64,000 nt of DNA from Chamaea fasciata (Eukaryota; Chordata; Aves; Passeriformes; Sylviidae). Shown one piece after another: positions 23,833-36,400 of this stretch. The notes under the pieces are model-generated. The model did not search any database. It worked only from the letters and a program-made list of their open reading frames with translations, and was not told where the DNA came from. The position numbers were made by a program, and so were the translations under genes. Positions within the stretch are counted from its first letter, which is position 1; each line of letters starts with the position of its first letter. The stretch spans positions 372,001 to 436,000 of the forward strand of contig JARCOQ010000072.1 of assembly GCA_029207755.1 (NCBI GenBank), written 5' to 3'.

Positions 23833-25239
23833 TCCACGCTCCAGCCCCGCGCTCCCCGGGGGCAGCCCCCGAGCCGCTCCAAACACGGCAACTTGGCCGT
23901 GCTGAGCCCACATCCAGAGGCCTGACTCCTGCGCCGCGGCAGAGGAATTCCCTCGGTCGCTGCTGTGCATTGTCCCTGCTGAGGCTCAGACACTGTCAGG
24001 ACACATTCCCTGGTTGTAGGATTCGTGCCCGACCCAAGCACTACGCTTATGTCTCCAGCGTTACTTTGCAGCAAAAACAGGGGAAGGCAAACTCTGTGTA
24101 CGGCCCATGGTATTTTCGAGGGTCTAAAACTCACTAAGTCATCGATCTGAGAGGTGAGATCCATTTGGAATTAATGGCACGGAGAAGTAGTGCAACACGG
24201 AAAAGGGAAGCATAGAAATAAATAGAGGAAAACCTCTTGGTTTATTTCTTGCGTTTTCATTCCACTTCTGGAAAGCTGTTGCAGTTTTCCAGCAACCTTC
24301 ACCACAGTCCCAGCTGCTCTTTTCAAGAACCTTTGGTGGAGAACGAGGTCGAGCTTCTGGCACATGATGTGCCACCAACTGCAGCTTCTCCTGGATTTCC
24401 ATACTGAGTGCAGCACGACTTTTGCAGCAAAGCAGGACAAATGTTTGGAAAACTTTACGATTTGTCCTTTCTTTTTTCCTTGCGGACTGGGGAGTTGTGC
24501 CATTGGTAAGGTTTTCCTTGTTACTGTTTTAATCCAAGAAAACAGGAGGTGGCACCAGCACTTGTTGGGGAATGCAACCCTGACTGAATCCAGAGACAGA
24601 ATCTCCCTGACACTGTGTGAGCTCCCCGGGCTGGGCTCAGGTTCCTGCTGGGACTCTGCAGAGAGCTCCAGCTGGGATCAGCAGCAGCTGGAAATACCTC
24701 TGGGCATCTCCCTTGTCTGCTGCTCGCAGGAAGCAATGAAGTGAGTCAAGAAGTTCTGGTTTTTCTTTCTCCGGGTGCATTTTTTCATTGTGTTTGACAC
24801 CCCAGCGGCAATTTTTGTGATGGCCTCTCTAAGTTGATTCTATTTCAGCAGCACCAGCAGCAGGGCTGTGTTGGAGCGCTGCAAATGTGGCCTGTGTGGC
24901 TTTAATTCCCCTCGACTTAGTGCCTGGGGACTTGGGAGCATTTCAATCTCTTCTTTGCACGGTGCCTGCAACAGAAAGACTGAGTTCACTGTCACAAAAG
25001 CACAGCGGGCAGCAAGGATGGAAAAAGGCAATTGCAGTTGTCCTGATAAAATCCAGTCGGCAGCCAGAGGGGTGCAGCAGCAGCCGCGATCTCCAATTGC
25101 CAAGGCAAAGGCAGCAGCAGCCTCCTGCCGTCACCTCGGGCTGAGTGAAACAGTGCTGAAAACAGCGCTGGAAGCCGACCCTTCCTTTCTCTGGAGGCTG
25201 GGTCGGGGCAGCACAGGCGGGCCCTGAGCAGTCTGGGCT
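23833..25239. other. 5' flank of PIM and intergenic DNA, no gene recognised
   Basis: The GC-rich start (to about 24.0 kb) is the probable 5' untranslated and promoter flank of the minus-strand PIM gene. It includes a GCN/CTG-rich stretch and a CTACGGCGT repeat near 23,740-23,760. From 24.1 to 25.2 kb the DNA is less GC-rich. Open frames on both strands there have no recognisable domain. Confidence 0.4.
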
Positions 25240-25900
25240 GTTGGCGGGTGAGCGTTGCTCCAGGCCGCAGTGGAGCCGGACAAAGGCCTTGGAAGGCGAG
25301 GCAGGAGCAGGTGGGAAGGGGCCGGCGCTGCTGCTGCTCCTGCCCGGGAGCCCCGGCCGGGCCGGGCCGGCGCCCGCTGCGCTGCGGCTCCTGCTGCTGC
25401 CAGAGCCGGGCGGGCCTCGGGGACAGGGAATGGACACGGGGGGACAGCAAAGGCCGGCGGGGCTGCGGGGATGCTGGTGCTGGGGCCAGCGCCGGCACGG
25501 AGCTTCGGCCGCAGTTGACCCGGAGGGAACCGCTGGGCAAAGGCTCCATTTCAGCCTTTCTTTCCTCACGGCTGCGAAACGACCGAAATAAAAGGAGAAC
25601 CAGCAGGGCCCGGCCCCTTCTCCTTCGGGAGGAGCTCCACGCCTGGGGCCGGGAGGGGCCCTGAGGGGCCGGGAGGGGCAATGAAGGGCCATGAAGGGCT
25701 GTCGGGGGCCAGGAGAGGTTCTGTGTAGCCAGGAGGGGTTTGAGGGGCCGTGAGGAGCCTCAGCCCCGGCAGCAGCGGGGTCCCACCGTGTCCCCAGGGC
25801 AGGGCAGCCGTGAGGGGCCGCGAGTGCAGACGTGGCAGCAGAGCGGGCTTGGGGCACCTCCGGGAGGGGATGAGAGCCTTCCCCAGCTCCAAACCACACC
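25240..25900. promoter_or_regulatory. CpG-rich island without an assigned gene
   Basis: A dense CpG and GC-rich patch between the PIM gene and the MROH fragment. Frames are open on both strands but of the low-complexity Pro/Arg/Ala/Gly type. A GAGGGGC/AAGGGCC-like repeated phrase occurs at 25,650-25,760. It could be a promoter of a lost or unrecognised gene. Confidence 0.3.
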
Positions 25901-27131
25901 AAACCCACCACTAACAGGGTTTCCCATCTTTAGAATCCACTGGCAACTTGGAGTCGACTGAACCGTTTAATCCCAGTGGAAAATGCAAGGGAATTTTCCT
26001 AATGACTTACATCCAGCCTTAGTTAATCATGTCTAAGATGTAAAAATCTGACCAGTGAAAAGTAACACTAATAAATAATAAGAACAATAGCAAGAAATAA
26101 ACTCCCAGATCCCAACACTCAGCACCACACCAAAATGACAAACCTCATTTTTCTTTACTAGCACAAGGTTCATGAAAACAAATGCTGTTAACTTTCTCCA
26201 CCTCACATCTTCCCCACCAGACAAATGAGGCCATTTGCAGTGTTTAATACAAGTCACAATTGAGGGCTGGAGGGAAGAACGGGGAGACACTACCAATTTA
26301 CATGTCAAACCCAGCGGTCCAACTTCAAAGCGGAGAGAATAAAATGGAATGGGGGCAGGGGCTGGTCAGATGTTCCTCTAAAGGATGGCAAAATCACCTC
26401 CAAGTGAACAGGAGGGGAAAATCAATCCCTATAAACCACCCAGGGTGTTCAGGGACTCAGCTGTGAGGAGCTGGACATGGACAGAGGCATCTGGAACAGT
26501 TCTTTCCTCAGGCTGAGCTCTCCAGCCTGGCCCTGAAGTCAATCAAGTGCTTTCCCAGAGCATTCCATGGTTGCCAACCACCCTTCAAGATGTGGCTCAC
26601 AGGAGCAGAGAACCTTTCTCAAGGTTCTGAGCAGAAAAAGTGGCAAGAGATGCCCAATTCAGAGCTCTGTTTAAAAACCTGGAAAATAAAAATCAGTTGA
26701 ACTCTGAAGCCCAGCGGTGGCTCCCAGAATCTCAGAGCCAAGGGGAAACGGGAAAGGCTTTTTACAAGAACCAACGCTGAAGAGCTCCCAGATGAATGTG
26801 TGTGACATTTTGAGAGGCTTCCAATTTTCCACAGTTTCCCTTGAATTGTTGAAATTGATTTTGCCTTTGCCTCCTCTTGCACTAAAGGAGCCTCGTTTCA
26901 GCAGCCAGGAAGGCAAAGTTCATTCCTGGCCCTGGCTGCTGCTGTCCGTGCAGCATTTCCATCCCCCCCGTGGCCTCTTCCCTCAGGGTCCCCAGCAGCA
27001 GCAGCTGCCGGAGCAGCACATGGAAGCTGCAGATGGAAGTGCTGCCCACCCCAGCCTGAAGCTGCACAAGGATCCTGCTGCCAGGAACCCCAATATTCCC
27101 TCCCAGGGGCCCTGCAAACAGTCACCAATTT
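25901..27131. other. no recognised feature
   Basis: Mixed composition with no exon, LTR or family motif recognised on either strand. The 3' part abuts the truncated MROH exon fragment. Confidence 0.4.
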
Positions 27132-27758
27132 TCAGAAGAGCAGTGTGGACAGCAGCTGCACCTGGCCGTTATCCTCTATGAAAGGAAGAAAAAAAGACCT
27201 CAGCATCGGCTGCTCGGGGCTCAGCTGGGCGTGAGCCTGCAAACCCACAGGGCACCAAGTGTTTGGTGGGCACACAGTGGCCGTGGCTGGGGGCACAGAG
27301 CCTTGCATGGTCAGAGAGTGGCAGGAGCACCGCAACCAGCTGCAGGGCGACAGGGCTGGGTCTCAGCATGTCCTTGACCAAAACTGCAAAGCTGAGCATC
27401 ACGGCCGTCATCCTGACTGACTGTTCATCTGTGTCCCGCAGGAGCTCCACAAAATGTTCAGTCAGGGGCCACACTTTTTTGGCCTGTGAGGAACACAAGT
27501 CGTGAAACGCCGCCCTGGTGCCAACAGGGCCCAGAGGCCAAAGGCCTGTCCCGAGGTACTCGGGCAGCCAAACCAGGAGGCAGGAGAGCTGGGAGCAGCT
27601 GCCTGAGCTCTCGAAGCCCAGCCAAGCCCAAGCGACTGCATTCCCCAGCTCAGCTCCAGCCACTGCCCCCTTGTCACCATTGAGGGAGGGATCCTCAGTG
27701 AGCTCGAGAAGGGCCCTGAGCGCAAGGTTACACCTTTCCCTGCACTCACTCCGCAGGT
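27132..27758 (-). pseudogene. truncated MROH (maestro heat-like repeat) fragment
   Basis: Three pieces match consecutive exons of the intact MROH gene at 28.4-33.5 kb. The first, about 27,758-27,678, holds YLRSECRERC, ALRALLELTEDPS and a weak GTGACA donor, but its 5' half is missing. The second, 27,483-27,307, is the 177-bp exon beginning AKKVWPLTEHFVELLRD and ending LLPLSDH, followed by GCAAGG instead of GTAAGG as donor. The third, 27,175-27,132, is only the start of the next exon (DNGQVQLLSTLLF) before a TGA where homology stops. MROH exons before and after are absent. Confidence 0.75.
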
Positions 27759-28380
27759 ACTTTGGGGGAGCGCCAGAGCAGCCGGCTGGCAGGAACATGG
27801 CAGCTCCCCGGGGGCTGCTTGTGGCCTCTGACACCCAATTCCTCAGGGCTTCCCACCAGCCCAGCCCCTCAGAGTCTCCCCCAGCCCGGCCAGCCTGCCT
27901 GGCAGCAGAGGCGCAGCCCCACAGCAGCTCCAGAGGAGCCCGATCAAGAGGCACCGCGGAGCCCTCAGCAATCCGGCCAGCAGCACACGGGCAGGAGGAC
28001 ACAGACGGCGGTTCCTGGCTGGCACAGGGCTTGTGGCCATCTCCAGGCTCCGGCCTCGCAGGGATGCCCACAGCTCCGGCCCCCGCCCACGTGCTCTCTC
28101 GGCAGTGCAAAGGCTTCCGCAGGACCACCGAGGGCCGAGGGGCTTCTGGCCATTTTCCCTGCAAGGCTGCACGCCTGGGCAGCTTGCTGAGCACAAAGCA
28201 CCCTTTTCCCCCTCTTCTCCTGTGCACCCAGGGCAGCAAAAGAAAAATCCTGGGAGTCTGTGTATTGTAACACATATCCTATATTTATATACTGAAGAAA
28301 AAAAAGAAGAAAAGAAGAATCCTGTAGAAGAAGAAAATCCCCGCTGGCTCAGTTGGCCCCAGCAGGCAGAGTGTCCCAGA

Positions 28381-31300
28381 TCAGCGCTCCGCAGAGCTCC
28401 AGCAGCGCAGCCAGCCCAGGCCTGACAGTCGAGGCCGTGTCTTCCGTGCCCTGCGGAGCTGATCTCGCAGCTTCCGCAGGATGGAGTACGGAGCTCTCTG
28501 GACTGCCCGGAGGACCAAGGCTGTTTCAATGGCCAGGTTTCTGATGGCAGGGCTGCTGTCATCTGCCGTGTCTTCAAGGGCTGCAAGACAGAGGAACACG
28601 GGGCCATAGCCCTGATCAGCAGGGACCCGAGGAGAGCCCCCTGCCAGGGCCAGCCCAGCCCGCTCTTGCCATGGCCACGAGGGAGCAGGGACCAAGGGGA
28701 TTGAAACATTAATTTTGAAGAATTACAGACTTTAACTGGATATTGCTGAAGTAAGACAGATAGACTTCCCTTTTGATAAGCAGAAGCCGGATTTAAGGAA
28801 CTGATAAATCATGGGGCCTGTCAACTTATGTTTGTGTTTTCTCACTAATCAATAGGCTTCAAGAAGCACAGTAAATTCATAAATGAAATACTCCTGGGAA
28901 AACAGGATTCAGTTGTCACGCAACACTAAAAGGTTAAAAAGTCAAAGCGAAGAAGACTCACTTACTTCATCATTTTGAGACCCTGCCCCATAAAAAAGAC
29001 CACCGACCCATTTCAAAGAACAAACCACGCATGCTTAATAGGTTTTGGCTAATTACCATAGGAAGCGGGGAATGGGAGGTACTAAAGTCATGAATATACA
29101 TTTGTGTTTTGGGTATTCAATCCTTCAGTACATAAAAAGACCCTGTGATCTTCTGTGAGCGCGCGTGTGTTCGGGAGCTATCCCGCACGCTGCCCGGCAT
29201 CGTAATTAAACATACACTTTCTAACTCTAAACTGCCGGAGAGTCTTTTGTCCGTCATTGTTGGATATCGGCATTAGGGCGATATTCCTATTTTTTTTAAT
29301 AATTCAGGATCAGCCCAAAGCTGCTGGCCATGAATCCCCGACGTGTCCCCGAATTCTCCGTGTGCTCCGCCCTCACCACCCCTCGTCCGCACAGGGAGCA
29401 CAGCCCTCCGCAGCCGGGCCAGAGCGTGCGGCTTCCCCCGGCGGCCCCCGCTGACAGCCCGCTGCCCCCACTCACCCGCACAGATGAGCTCGAGCTCTTC
29501 CTTCCTTCCCCTCAGGTGCCGCCCGGCCATCCCTGGGAACACAGAGCCTGTCAGGGCCCCAGCGGCACGGCGCCCTGCCGGCGGCGCTGCCAGCCCTGTG
29601 GCCACACGGCCTCCTGCCCCGGCGGGGCTCGGCCCGGGCCCTTGCCGCACGCTGCCGCCCCAGGGCACGGCTGCCAGAGGGCGGCAGCGGCCCCGAGGGC
29701 AGGCGCGGCTCCACGGCGCCGGGCGCGGATGCCGCCGCAGCCGGGCCAGCAGCCGGGGCCGGGGCCGAGCTGCGGCGGGCCGGGGATGGGGGCTCGGGCT
29801 CGTGGCTCACCCATGAACCTGATGGCCGCCTCTCGCAGGGGCTCCTGTGGGTGCTCCAGGTAGGGCAGGGCCCGGCGCAGGTGCTCGGCCGCTCGGCTCC
29901 TGTCGTCTGCCAGCTGGAGAGAGCGGCAGCAGGGAGGGAAGGGTTGGCGCGGGCTCAGCCCCTGGCCGGGCTCTGGCCGCGCCCAGCCCCGGCCTCCCCT
30001 GCCCGCACAGCCCCGAGGCCCGGCCAGCGGGCGCCGGCGCCGGGCTCTGCAGGGGACAGAGGGCCGGCTGCTGCCTGGGGAGGCGCGGTGCCGCCCCGCC
30101 CCGCGGCCCCGCTGGGCCGGGGCTCCGTGGGCACCGCACTCGGGGGCCTTCCCCGGGCTGAGGCCGCGGCTTTCAGTCCCTTACCAGTCCTTCGCCGAAC
30201 CTCCACGTCTGATCCACCTGCAGCATCTGTTCAAGATCCCTCCTCCTCAGGAATCTGGCTGAGGAATGCAGCGTTTCCCGGGCGGCCTGGAGAGCAGCAG
30301 AGAGCCGCAGATGGCCCCACAGTTCAGGGCACAGGAGTGTCCCTGTGCCAAGGCCTGCAAGAGGCTCCAGCCTGCAAGGCTCCAGGGCAGGAGGCAGCCG
30401 AGCCCCTGCCCAGGGGGAAGCAGCAGCTCACAAGTGCTCACCTCAAGCACACACTTTTTCTGGTCATGGCAGTGGAAGGAGAGTGGGAGCAGGCTCTGGC
30501 ACACGTGGGACTTCAGCACCTTTCTTCCCTCTTCCGTTAACGAAACCATCATGTCTTGAAAGGCAAACATAGCGCACAGCTGCACCTGGCTATCATCCTG
30601 TATGAAAGGAAGGAAAAAAGACCTCATCACGGGCTGCTTCTGGCTGACCTGGGCACCAGCCTGCAAATCCACATGGCACAAAGTGTCCATGCGGCACTCG
30701 GTGGCCGTGGCTGGGGGCACAGAGCCTTACGTTGTCAAAGAGCGGCAGGAGCGCCTCAGCCAGTCTCAGGGCGATGGGGCTGGGTATCAGGACGCCATTG
30801 TACAGAAACAAATATTTCAGTAGAACAATGGTCATCCTGATGATGTCGCCATCACTTTCCTGCAGGAGCTCGATGAGGCTTTCAGTCAGGTTCCACATTT
30901 CTTTAGCCTGTGTGGAACACAAGTCTGTGTAAGCCCAGCCTGCTGCCACAGGGCTCAGAGGCCAAAGACCTGTGTGGAAGCACTCGGGCAGCTGAAGTGG
31001 GAGGCGGGAGAGCTGGGAGCAGCTGTCTCAGCACCCAAAACTAAGGCAAGCTCAAGCAACTGCCTTCCCCAGCCCCACGCTGCCCGCACAGCCTCAGCCA
31101 CTGCCCCCTTCTCACCATCAGGCGATTCTTGCCGAGCACCACGAGGCCTCTGAGTGCCAAGAGACGCCTCTCCCTGCACTCGCTCCGCAGGTTCTTGGAC
31201 AGGATCTCCAGAGCGATGCCGCTGCACTTACTCAAGTTGAGGCACTGGAGGACCTGAAAGGCACAGGGCAGTGACAGGGGTCCCGGCCGACAGCAGCCCA

Positions 31301-33457
31301 GACCCGCACAGGGCCGGGCCCAGGCAGCAGCAGCAGCAGCAGCACAGGGCGCGGGCACCGTCCCAGGCAGCTGCGGCTACGAGAGGGCACAGAGCTGGGA
31401 GGCAGCTCAGCCAGGCAGCGCTGGCCTTCAGGCTCACCTCCACAAGGAACACCAGGGCGGGCAGATCCCAGCGTGGCTGCCGTGTGCTGAGCAGCTGGAG
31501 CAGGTAGTGAATGATCCAGGAACACAAGGGTTTGGAGACAGAAGACATCTGCCTGGCAGGAGAAAAAGTAACCAACACTGTGAACCAGGGGGACAGACCT
31601 TTCCCAGGAGTGACTCCCAGAGGTCGGCTCTTTCAGCACCATCCTGCACGGGGACCTCAGGCATTTGGGAGGTGGCTCCTTGTGGGCACCCGCCTCTGCC
31701 AGCCTTTGCCAGTCTGCTTGGTGTTCCGGGGTGACAAGGCCCTCTGGCTCATCACCACAGAGACTCTGTGGGGGACCCCGAGCACAGAGCACAGATTCTG
31801 GGGGCGGCGGCGTCAAGGGGGTCTCACCTGGCCAGCAGACCCAAAGCATAGTGGTGGGTGTCAGCATGGAGCAGCTTGTCCCAGCCACGCTGGCGTTCCA
31901 TTGCCACCACCACATTCTCACAGCGCATTTGGCAGAGCAGGGACTTGAGGGTCCACGCTGCAAACCTGTGTGCAGAGCAAAGCCCAGGTCACGCTGGGAG
32001 CACTGGCTCCTGCCCTGGAGATTTGGCAGGGACAGGAGGACTGGGATGGAGCACCTGTTGGGGCTGGTGGCAAGGCCGTCTCGCTCCTGGCATGCCTTCC
32101 AGAAGGTATCGATCTCCTCTGGTGGATCCAAAGTGCTGGAGAACACTTGGAAGAGCAGATGCACAAGTAGGCGGGGGAAACACAGCCTCACTTCGAGTGG
32201 GACATAGTGCTCCTGGAGGATCTTCCACATCACCGCAGTTGCCTGCAAAGGACGAATCCCCCCGACACAGTGCTGAGGTGTTGGTGTGGCAGGGCCCCAG
32301 CGTGGCACGGAGAGGCCAGGGGAGACGCAGGGGGAGCACTGGGCCCGGTGCCCCTGAAGCTGCCCCTAGGCCAGGCTTCATCCCAGCGCCTGAGGCAGGG
32401 AGATGCAGTGGGGGAAGGAGGGTGGAGAGCTGCTGGAAAGGCAGCCGTGGGGTGAGCTGGGGCCAGTTCCAGAAACTCACAGCCAGGGCAAAGACACCAG
32501 TTTTGTCCCCATCCGAGGTGCACGTGCTGTGCTCTGGCCAGTCCTCCAGCACACGGAGGAGCATCATCTGCGCCGGCTTCGCAGTGCTGGGGGAGCACAG
32601 GATGGCCTTCCACATGGACAAAGCAGCTCTGCAGGGTCAGAACTCTGTCTCAGGGGGGCCTCGGACACAGCACCGTGGCCTGGGCTGCAGGGGGGAGCTG
32701 AGCTGGCTGCCAGCTCTGCCTCTGCCCACTGGCCCTTGCCAGCAGCATGCAGGCAGCCCGGCCCTGTGGGGACAGACCCCCGAGGGGCAGGGAGGGAGCA
32801 CGGCAGCAGGCTCGGGGCCTGCCATGCCAGAGCTGGAGAAGGGAGCAGCCGGAGGGCCCTGGATTTCTCCTTTGCTCAGACACCTGGGACAGGCTGTACA
32901 GGATGATGGGCTGGGGAGCCCTGAGCCCTCTGGGCAGGTGGGCCCCATACCTGTCACACGATGGGGCCACACGCAGGAGAGTCATCACCACGTCAGCAGG
33001 CTGTGCCTCGGTGAGATCCAGCAGGGTCCTGAACAGCTTGTGCCCAGAGTACTCATTGGCCAGGAGCCACTGGTGGATGTACCTGACCATGGCAGGCGCC
33101 TGGAGAAGGCACGGGAAGACTTGGAAAGCTGCCAGAGGGAGAAATGTCCCCAGCTTCCCCAGAGAAGTGCTTCCCTTTCCGCACACTGGGTGGCCTGGGA
33201 GGGTTACAGGGACCAGCAGGGGTGGCTTGGGAGGCCAAGCAGTTCCTGGGAGGATCAGACCCTGGTCACAGGCTTCTTACTTGCTTTGGCTTGGAAAATC
33301 CCTCCTCTACAAGCATATCCAGCAGGGCAGCACTGGACTTGGTTTTGAAGAGGTCCTCAGAGTATCCTCTGAGCCCTGTCTCCTCTACTGGGGCAGCTCC
33401 AGGACCTTCCTCTTCCACGCTGGCCAATTTGGGCACTCTTGGGGATCTCTGCTCCAT
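28381..33457 (-). CDS. MROH-family (maestro heat-like repeat) protein, 13 exons
   Basis: Exons in gene order are 33457-33281, 33099-32951, 32628-32481, 32242-32055, 31965-31828, 31552-31438, 31253-31116, 30907-30731, 30597-30442, 30286-30185, 29913-29811, 29532-29476 and 28580-28381. All have canonical GT-AG borders, and phases match from exon to exon, giving 615 residues. Recognisable avian MROH landmarks run in order: MVRYIHQWLLANE, AEAQPADVV-like TEAQPADVVMTLLRVAPSCDR, WPEHSTCTSDGDKTGVFALA, DPPEEIDTFWKACQE, NLRSECRERRLLALRGLVVL, ALRLAEALLPLFDN, LLPLSFHCHDQ, AAEHLRRALPYL, GRHLRGRKEELELIC and LRDQLRRA near the stop. The protein is built of HEAT-like helical repeats; its molecular role is not established. 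The start ATG at 33,457-33,455 has a GACATGG context and is the first plausible Met, but a further upstream exon is possible. A solo LTR lies in the last intron. Confidence 0.88.
28702..29306 (+). mobile_element. solo ERV LTR in the last intron of the MROH gene
   Basis: Starts TGAAACATTAATTTTG and ends TTAATAATTCA, with TGAA/TTCA terminal inverted repeats and a 4-bp direct repeat GGAT on both sides. Promoter-like ACATAAAAAGACC lies near 29,131 and an AATTAAA poly(A)-like signal near 29,203. The plus orientation is antisense to the MROH gene. A highly similar copy in the opposite orientation lies at 51,433-52,042. No internal proviral sequence remains. A 4-bp target duplication is typical of gammaretrovirus-like (ERV1) integration, but the family is an inference. 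Confidence 0.8.
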
Positions 33458-36400
33458 GTCAGCGACTGGACTGATGGGGACTTGCAGGAGAGATGCCCCG
33501 GAAAAGCTCCAAGTCAGCAAGTCCTGCAGCGGTGCCTGGAAGGCACCGACACAACTGAAGTGCTGGGAAGAGTTCAGGACAGCAAGTCCTGCACTCTGCT
33601 CTCGAGGGCTCCTGCCACAAGGACGGGTGACTCTTGGTCAAGGATTGTGCTTTGGCCTTGAGGTCAACCGGCGGCAGGAATAACGCCTCGGAAAAGCTCC
33701 GGGTCAGACACGAACGAGTGTGCTGTGAGGGGGCTCCTCATGACACCGCTCTATCCTGTCCTGTCCCGTCACGTGCTCCGAGCACAGTGGCACAGCTGCA
33801 TCACCACCAGCACCTGTGTCACCACGTGTCACAAAGGCTCCTTGGACACCCTGTGCCGTTCCATGCCACGGTGAGTGACCACGCTGCTGCACCGTGTCAC
33901 AAAGGGCCAATGCACACACTGTCACCTGCCCTGGGGCCGCCCCCAGCCCAGCCAAAGTGGCCCGGGTTGGAAGGAATCCCTCGCCCCAAGCGTCTAAGAC
34001 AGCCCTAAGACAGGATCTTTCGGAGCGCCTCAAACCACGGGCAAACGCTGCCCTGCTCTGCGGGCTCAGGGCAGCAGAAGGAGCCCCCAGGGCTGCCGAC
34101 GCAGCCGCAGCGGGAAGGGCACGGGGCCTTGCACAGAAGGTGGCACGGCCTCCTTGGGACACGTCTCGGCCGGTGGCCGTCCTAAACCCGCAGGTGTGAC
34201 ACAGACGAGGAACGTGTGGGCCAGGGCACCAGCGCTGCTCTGACCCCTGGGGCCAGGGGAGCGCTGAAACCGGCAGGTGTGGCAGAGTCCCCGCACAAGC
34301 AGAGCTGCCACCCCCTGAGCCCTGGCAGTGCTGGTGTCATCTCCTGCCCCAGAGACCTGTGCCCCGGGGGGCTTCTCTGCCACAGGGCAGCCAAAGCCCA
34401 GGTGCATTGGGGGCTGTGCTCCTTCCTCCAGGGGATGTTAGCAGGAGCACCTGGAGCAGCTGCTGGCAACACTTGGTCTCTTGTCAGAAGCTGTTACTCC
34501 ATGCTGAAATTGTTTTCTCATTGGAGTAATTTCCTGCAGCACAAAATCACCCTGGCAGCGAAGGCATAGAAGGATCCGGCATTTAAGAATGCTCAGTTCA
34601 GGAAAGCTTTACGTCCCATTGCTCAACTCAAGTAGTTCCAAAAAGTTGCAAACTTCCTAAATTCATGGGAATGGCCCGAGAAGGTGATAGGTTTGGAAGT
34701 TTCCTTGCCATCTCAAAGCAGCAACACATTTGCCTTAAGGTCATCCATTGAATGTCACTGTACAAAACATAAGACTACACAGGGGCAAAAGAAAGGCCTT
34801 GCTTTGGTTTTGAACATTTTTCTCTGAAGGGATGATGATAAGAACCTAATTCTCTTAAGGAATAAAGGCTCTCCAGCAAGTGAAAGTCCACTCAGTGTTA
34901 CAAAAGTAGCCCAAACAAATGAGTAGACTGCAGGAGGGCTAATCCTCCCTATCCTGCTACAGATACCTAAGTGGCCGAGAAAGTACAGCTCTCCCCTCTT
35001 CTCTGCACGAGAAGCAGGACCACGAACAGAAAAAGTCCCAGCTATTCCTTCTGTCCTCCATAACCAAAGCTGTGCTAAACCACAGATGCTGCCTTCAAAC
35101 TGACTCCAATTCCAGCCTCAACCTCTCACCTTCCAGACAACTCCTTCGCCAGCACCCTGCCAAGTCCCCCAGGTGTCCCCATCCCTCAGCAGAGCTTTCC
35201 CGTCTTCCAGCAGACCCCCTGGTTCCCTGCACGTGCCGTGGGATGGCACTCAGGACGATGTGCTCCAAGGCCTTCCCCGGTAGCGAGCTCAGGCTGCCAG
35301 GCCATCGGTTCCTGGATCATTCTTCCCGCCGACCCTTCCTGCGCACGGCTCTTCCATTTGCACGTTTGCGCTCAGCTGGGACTTGTCCACTTCACCAGGA
35401 CTGCTGCTAAAGGATGGAGAGCAGCCTGGCAAGCTCCTTCTCCAGCTCCCTCTTTACTCTCGGGGGAGGTAGAACATGTCACAGGAAAGCAAGCGGTGCC
35501 AAAAGACCTGGGCGGCATCAGGCACATTTAGGAATGAAACAAGGCCTTTGTTTGATGGAAGGAAGCACAGGCAATTTAGAGAAGCAAAGAGTACTTAGCA
35601 CAGATATCCTTAAGTACTTAGCACCGGTTAACATAAGAAAAACCTGGAAGCCTAGCATGACAGGAGAGTGACTTGACAAAAAGCTTTAGACATAACCTTC
35701 CAGAAGACCTAAGGGCGGCTACAGAATCAGCCCTGTGCAGGCAAGGGATGAGGAAGACGAGCTGCTTTGGTGCGCTGAGACTGATCCTGGCCAGCAGGTG
35801 GACATTAGCTTCAAGTCTAGGAATCTGACACAATGGATTTCTTTGTAAACCCCCTGCCTATCCAATCACCTCAGCAGTGTAAAGATGGATGGTATTTTTA
35901 ATAGAATTCCTACATAAAACCACTGAAATTTAGACGAGGCAAAGAAGCCTTGTGGTGGAGTGCAGACCCCTTCCCTCCTGCCAATAAAAGAGCTTCTGGC
36001 GGATGATGCATTTGTCTGCTGATTTCTTTGAATTCTAGAGACCCCTCAGCACTGCTCTATCCTGAGGGAACACCCTTGGCCTTGACCCGTAGGCACCCGC
36101 ACAAGCTTCAAATCAGCTGCCTCAGCTTGCAGGACCTCTCTCGGCCGGCATCCTGACGGGGATGCAGGACTGCTGCGATGCACTGCTGGGACCCAGCGGG
36201 ACAGGACCGGCTGTCTCGTGTCCACGTAGCAGCACCCCCTGACACAGCCGGGGTCATCCCGAAAGCAGACAAGGCTCACGTGTCAGCAGAGAGGAGCAAG
36301 GAGCGCTGGGCTCCTCTCAGGGTGTCTCAGCTGGGCCTGCTCCACAACACGCCCCCATTTGAAGGCCTGCTAATGCCCAGCTGCCAGAAACGCCTGCCTT

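Noticed and set aside
24992..25681. 229-codon minus-strand frame in a CpG-rich patch
   Set aside because: Low-complexity Pro/Arg/Leu/Gln-rich text without domain, splice context or similarity to the local families.
35650..36045. Candidate LTR with TATA-like and AATAAA motifs
   Set aside because: No convincing TG...CA ends, inverted repeats or target-site duplication. Mentioned only in the region description.
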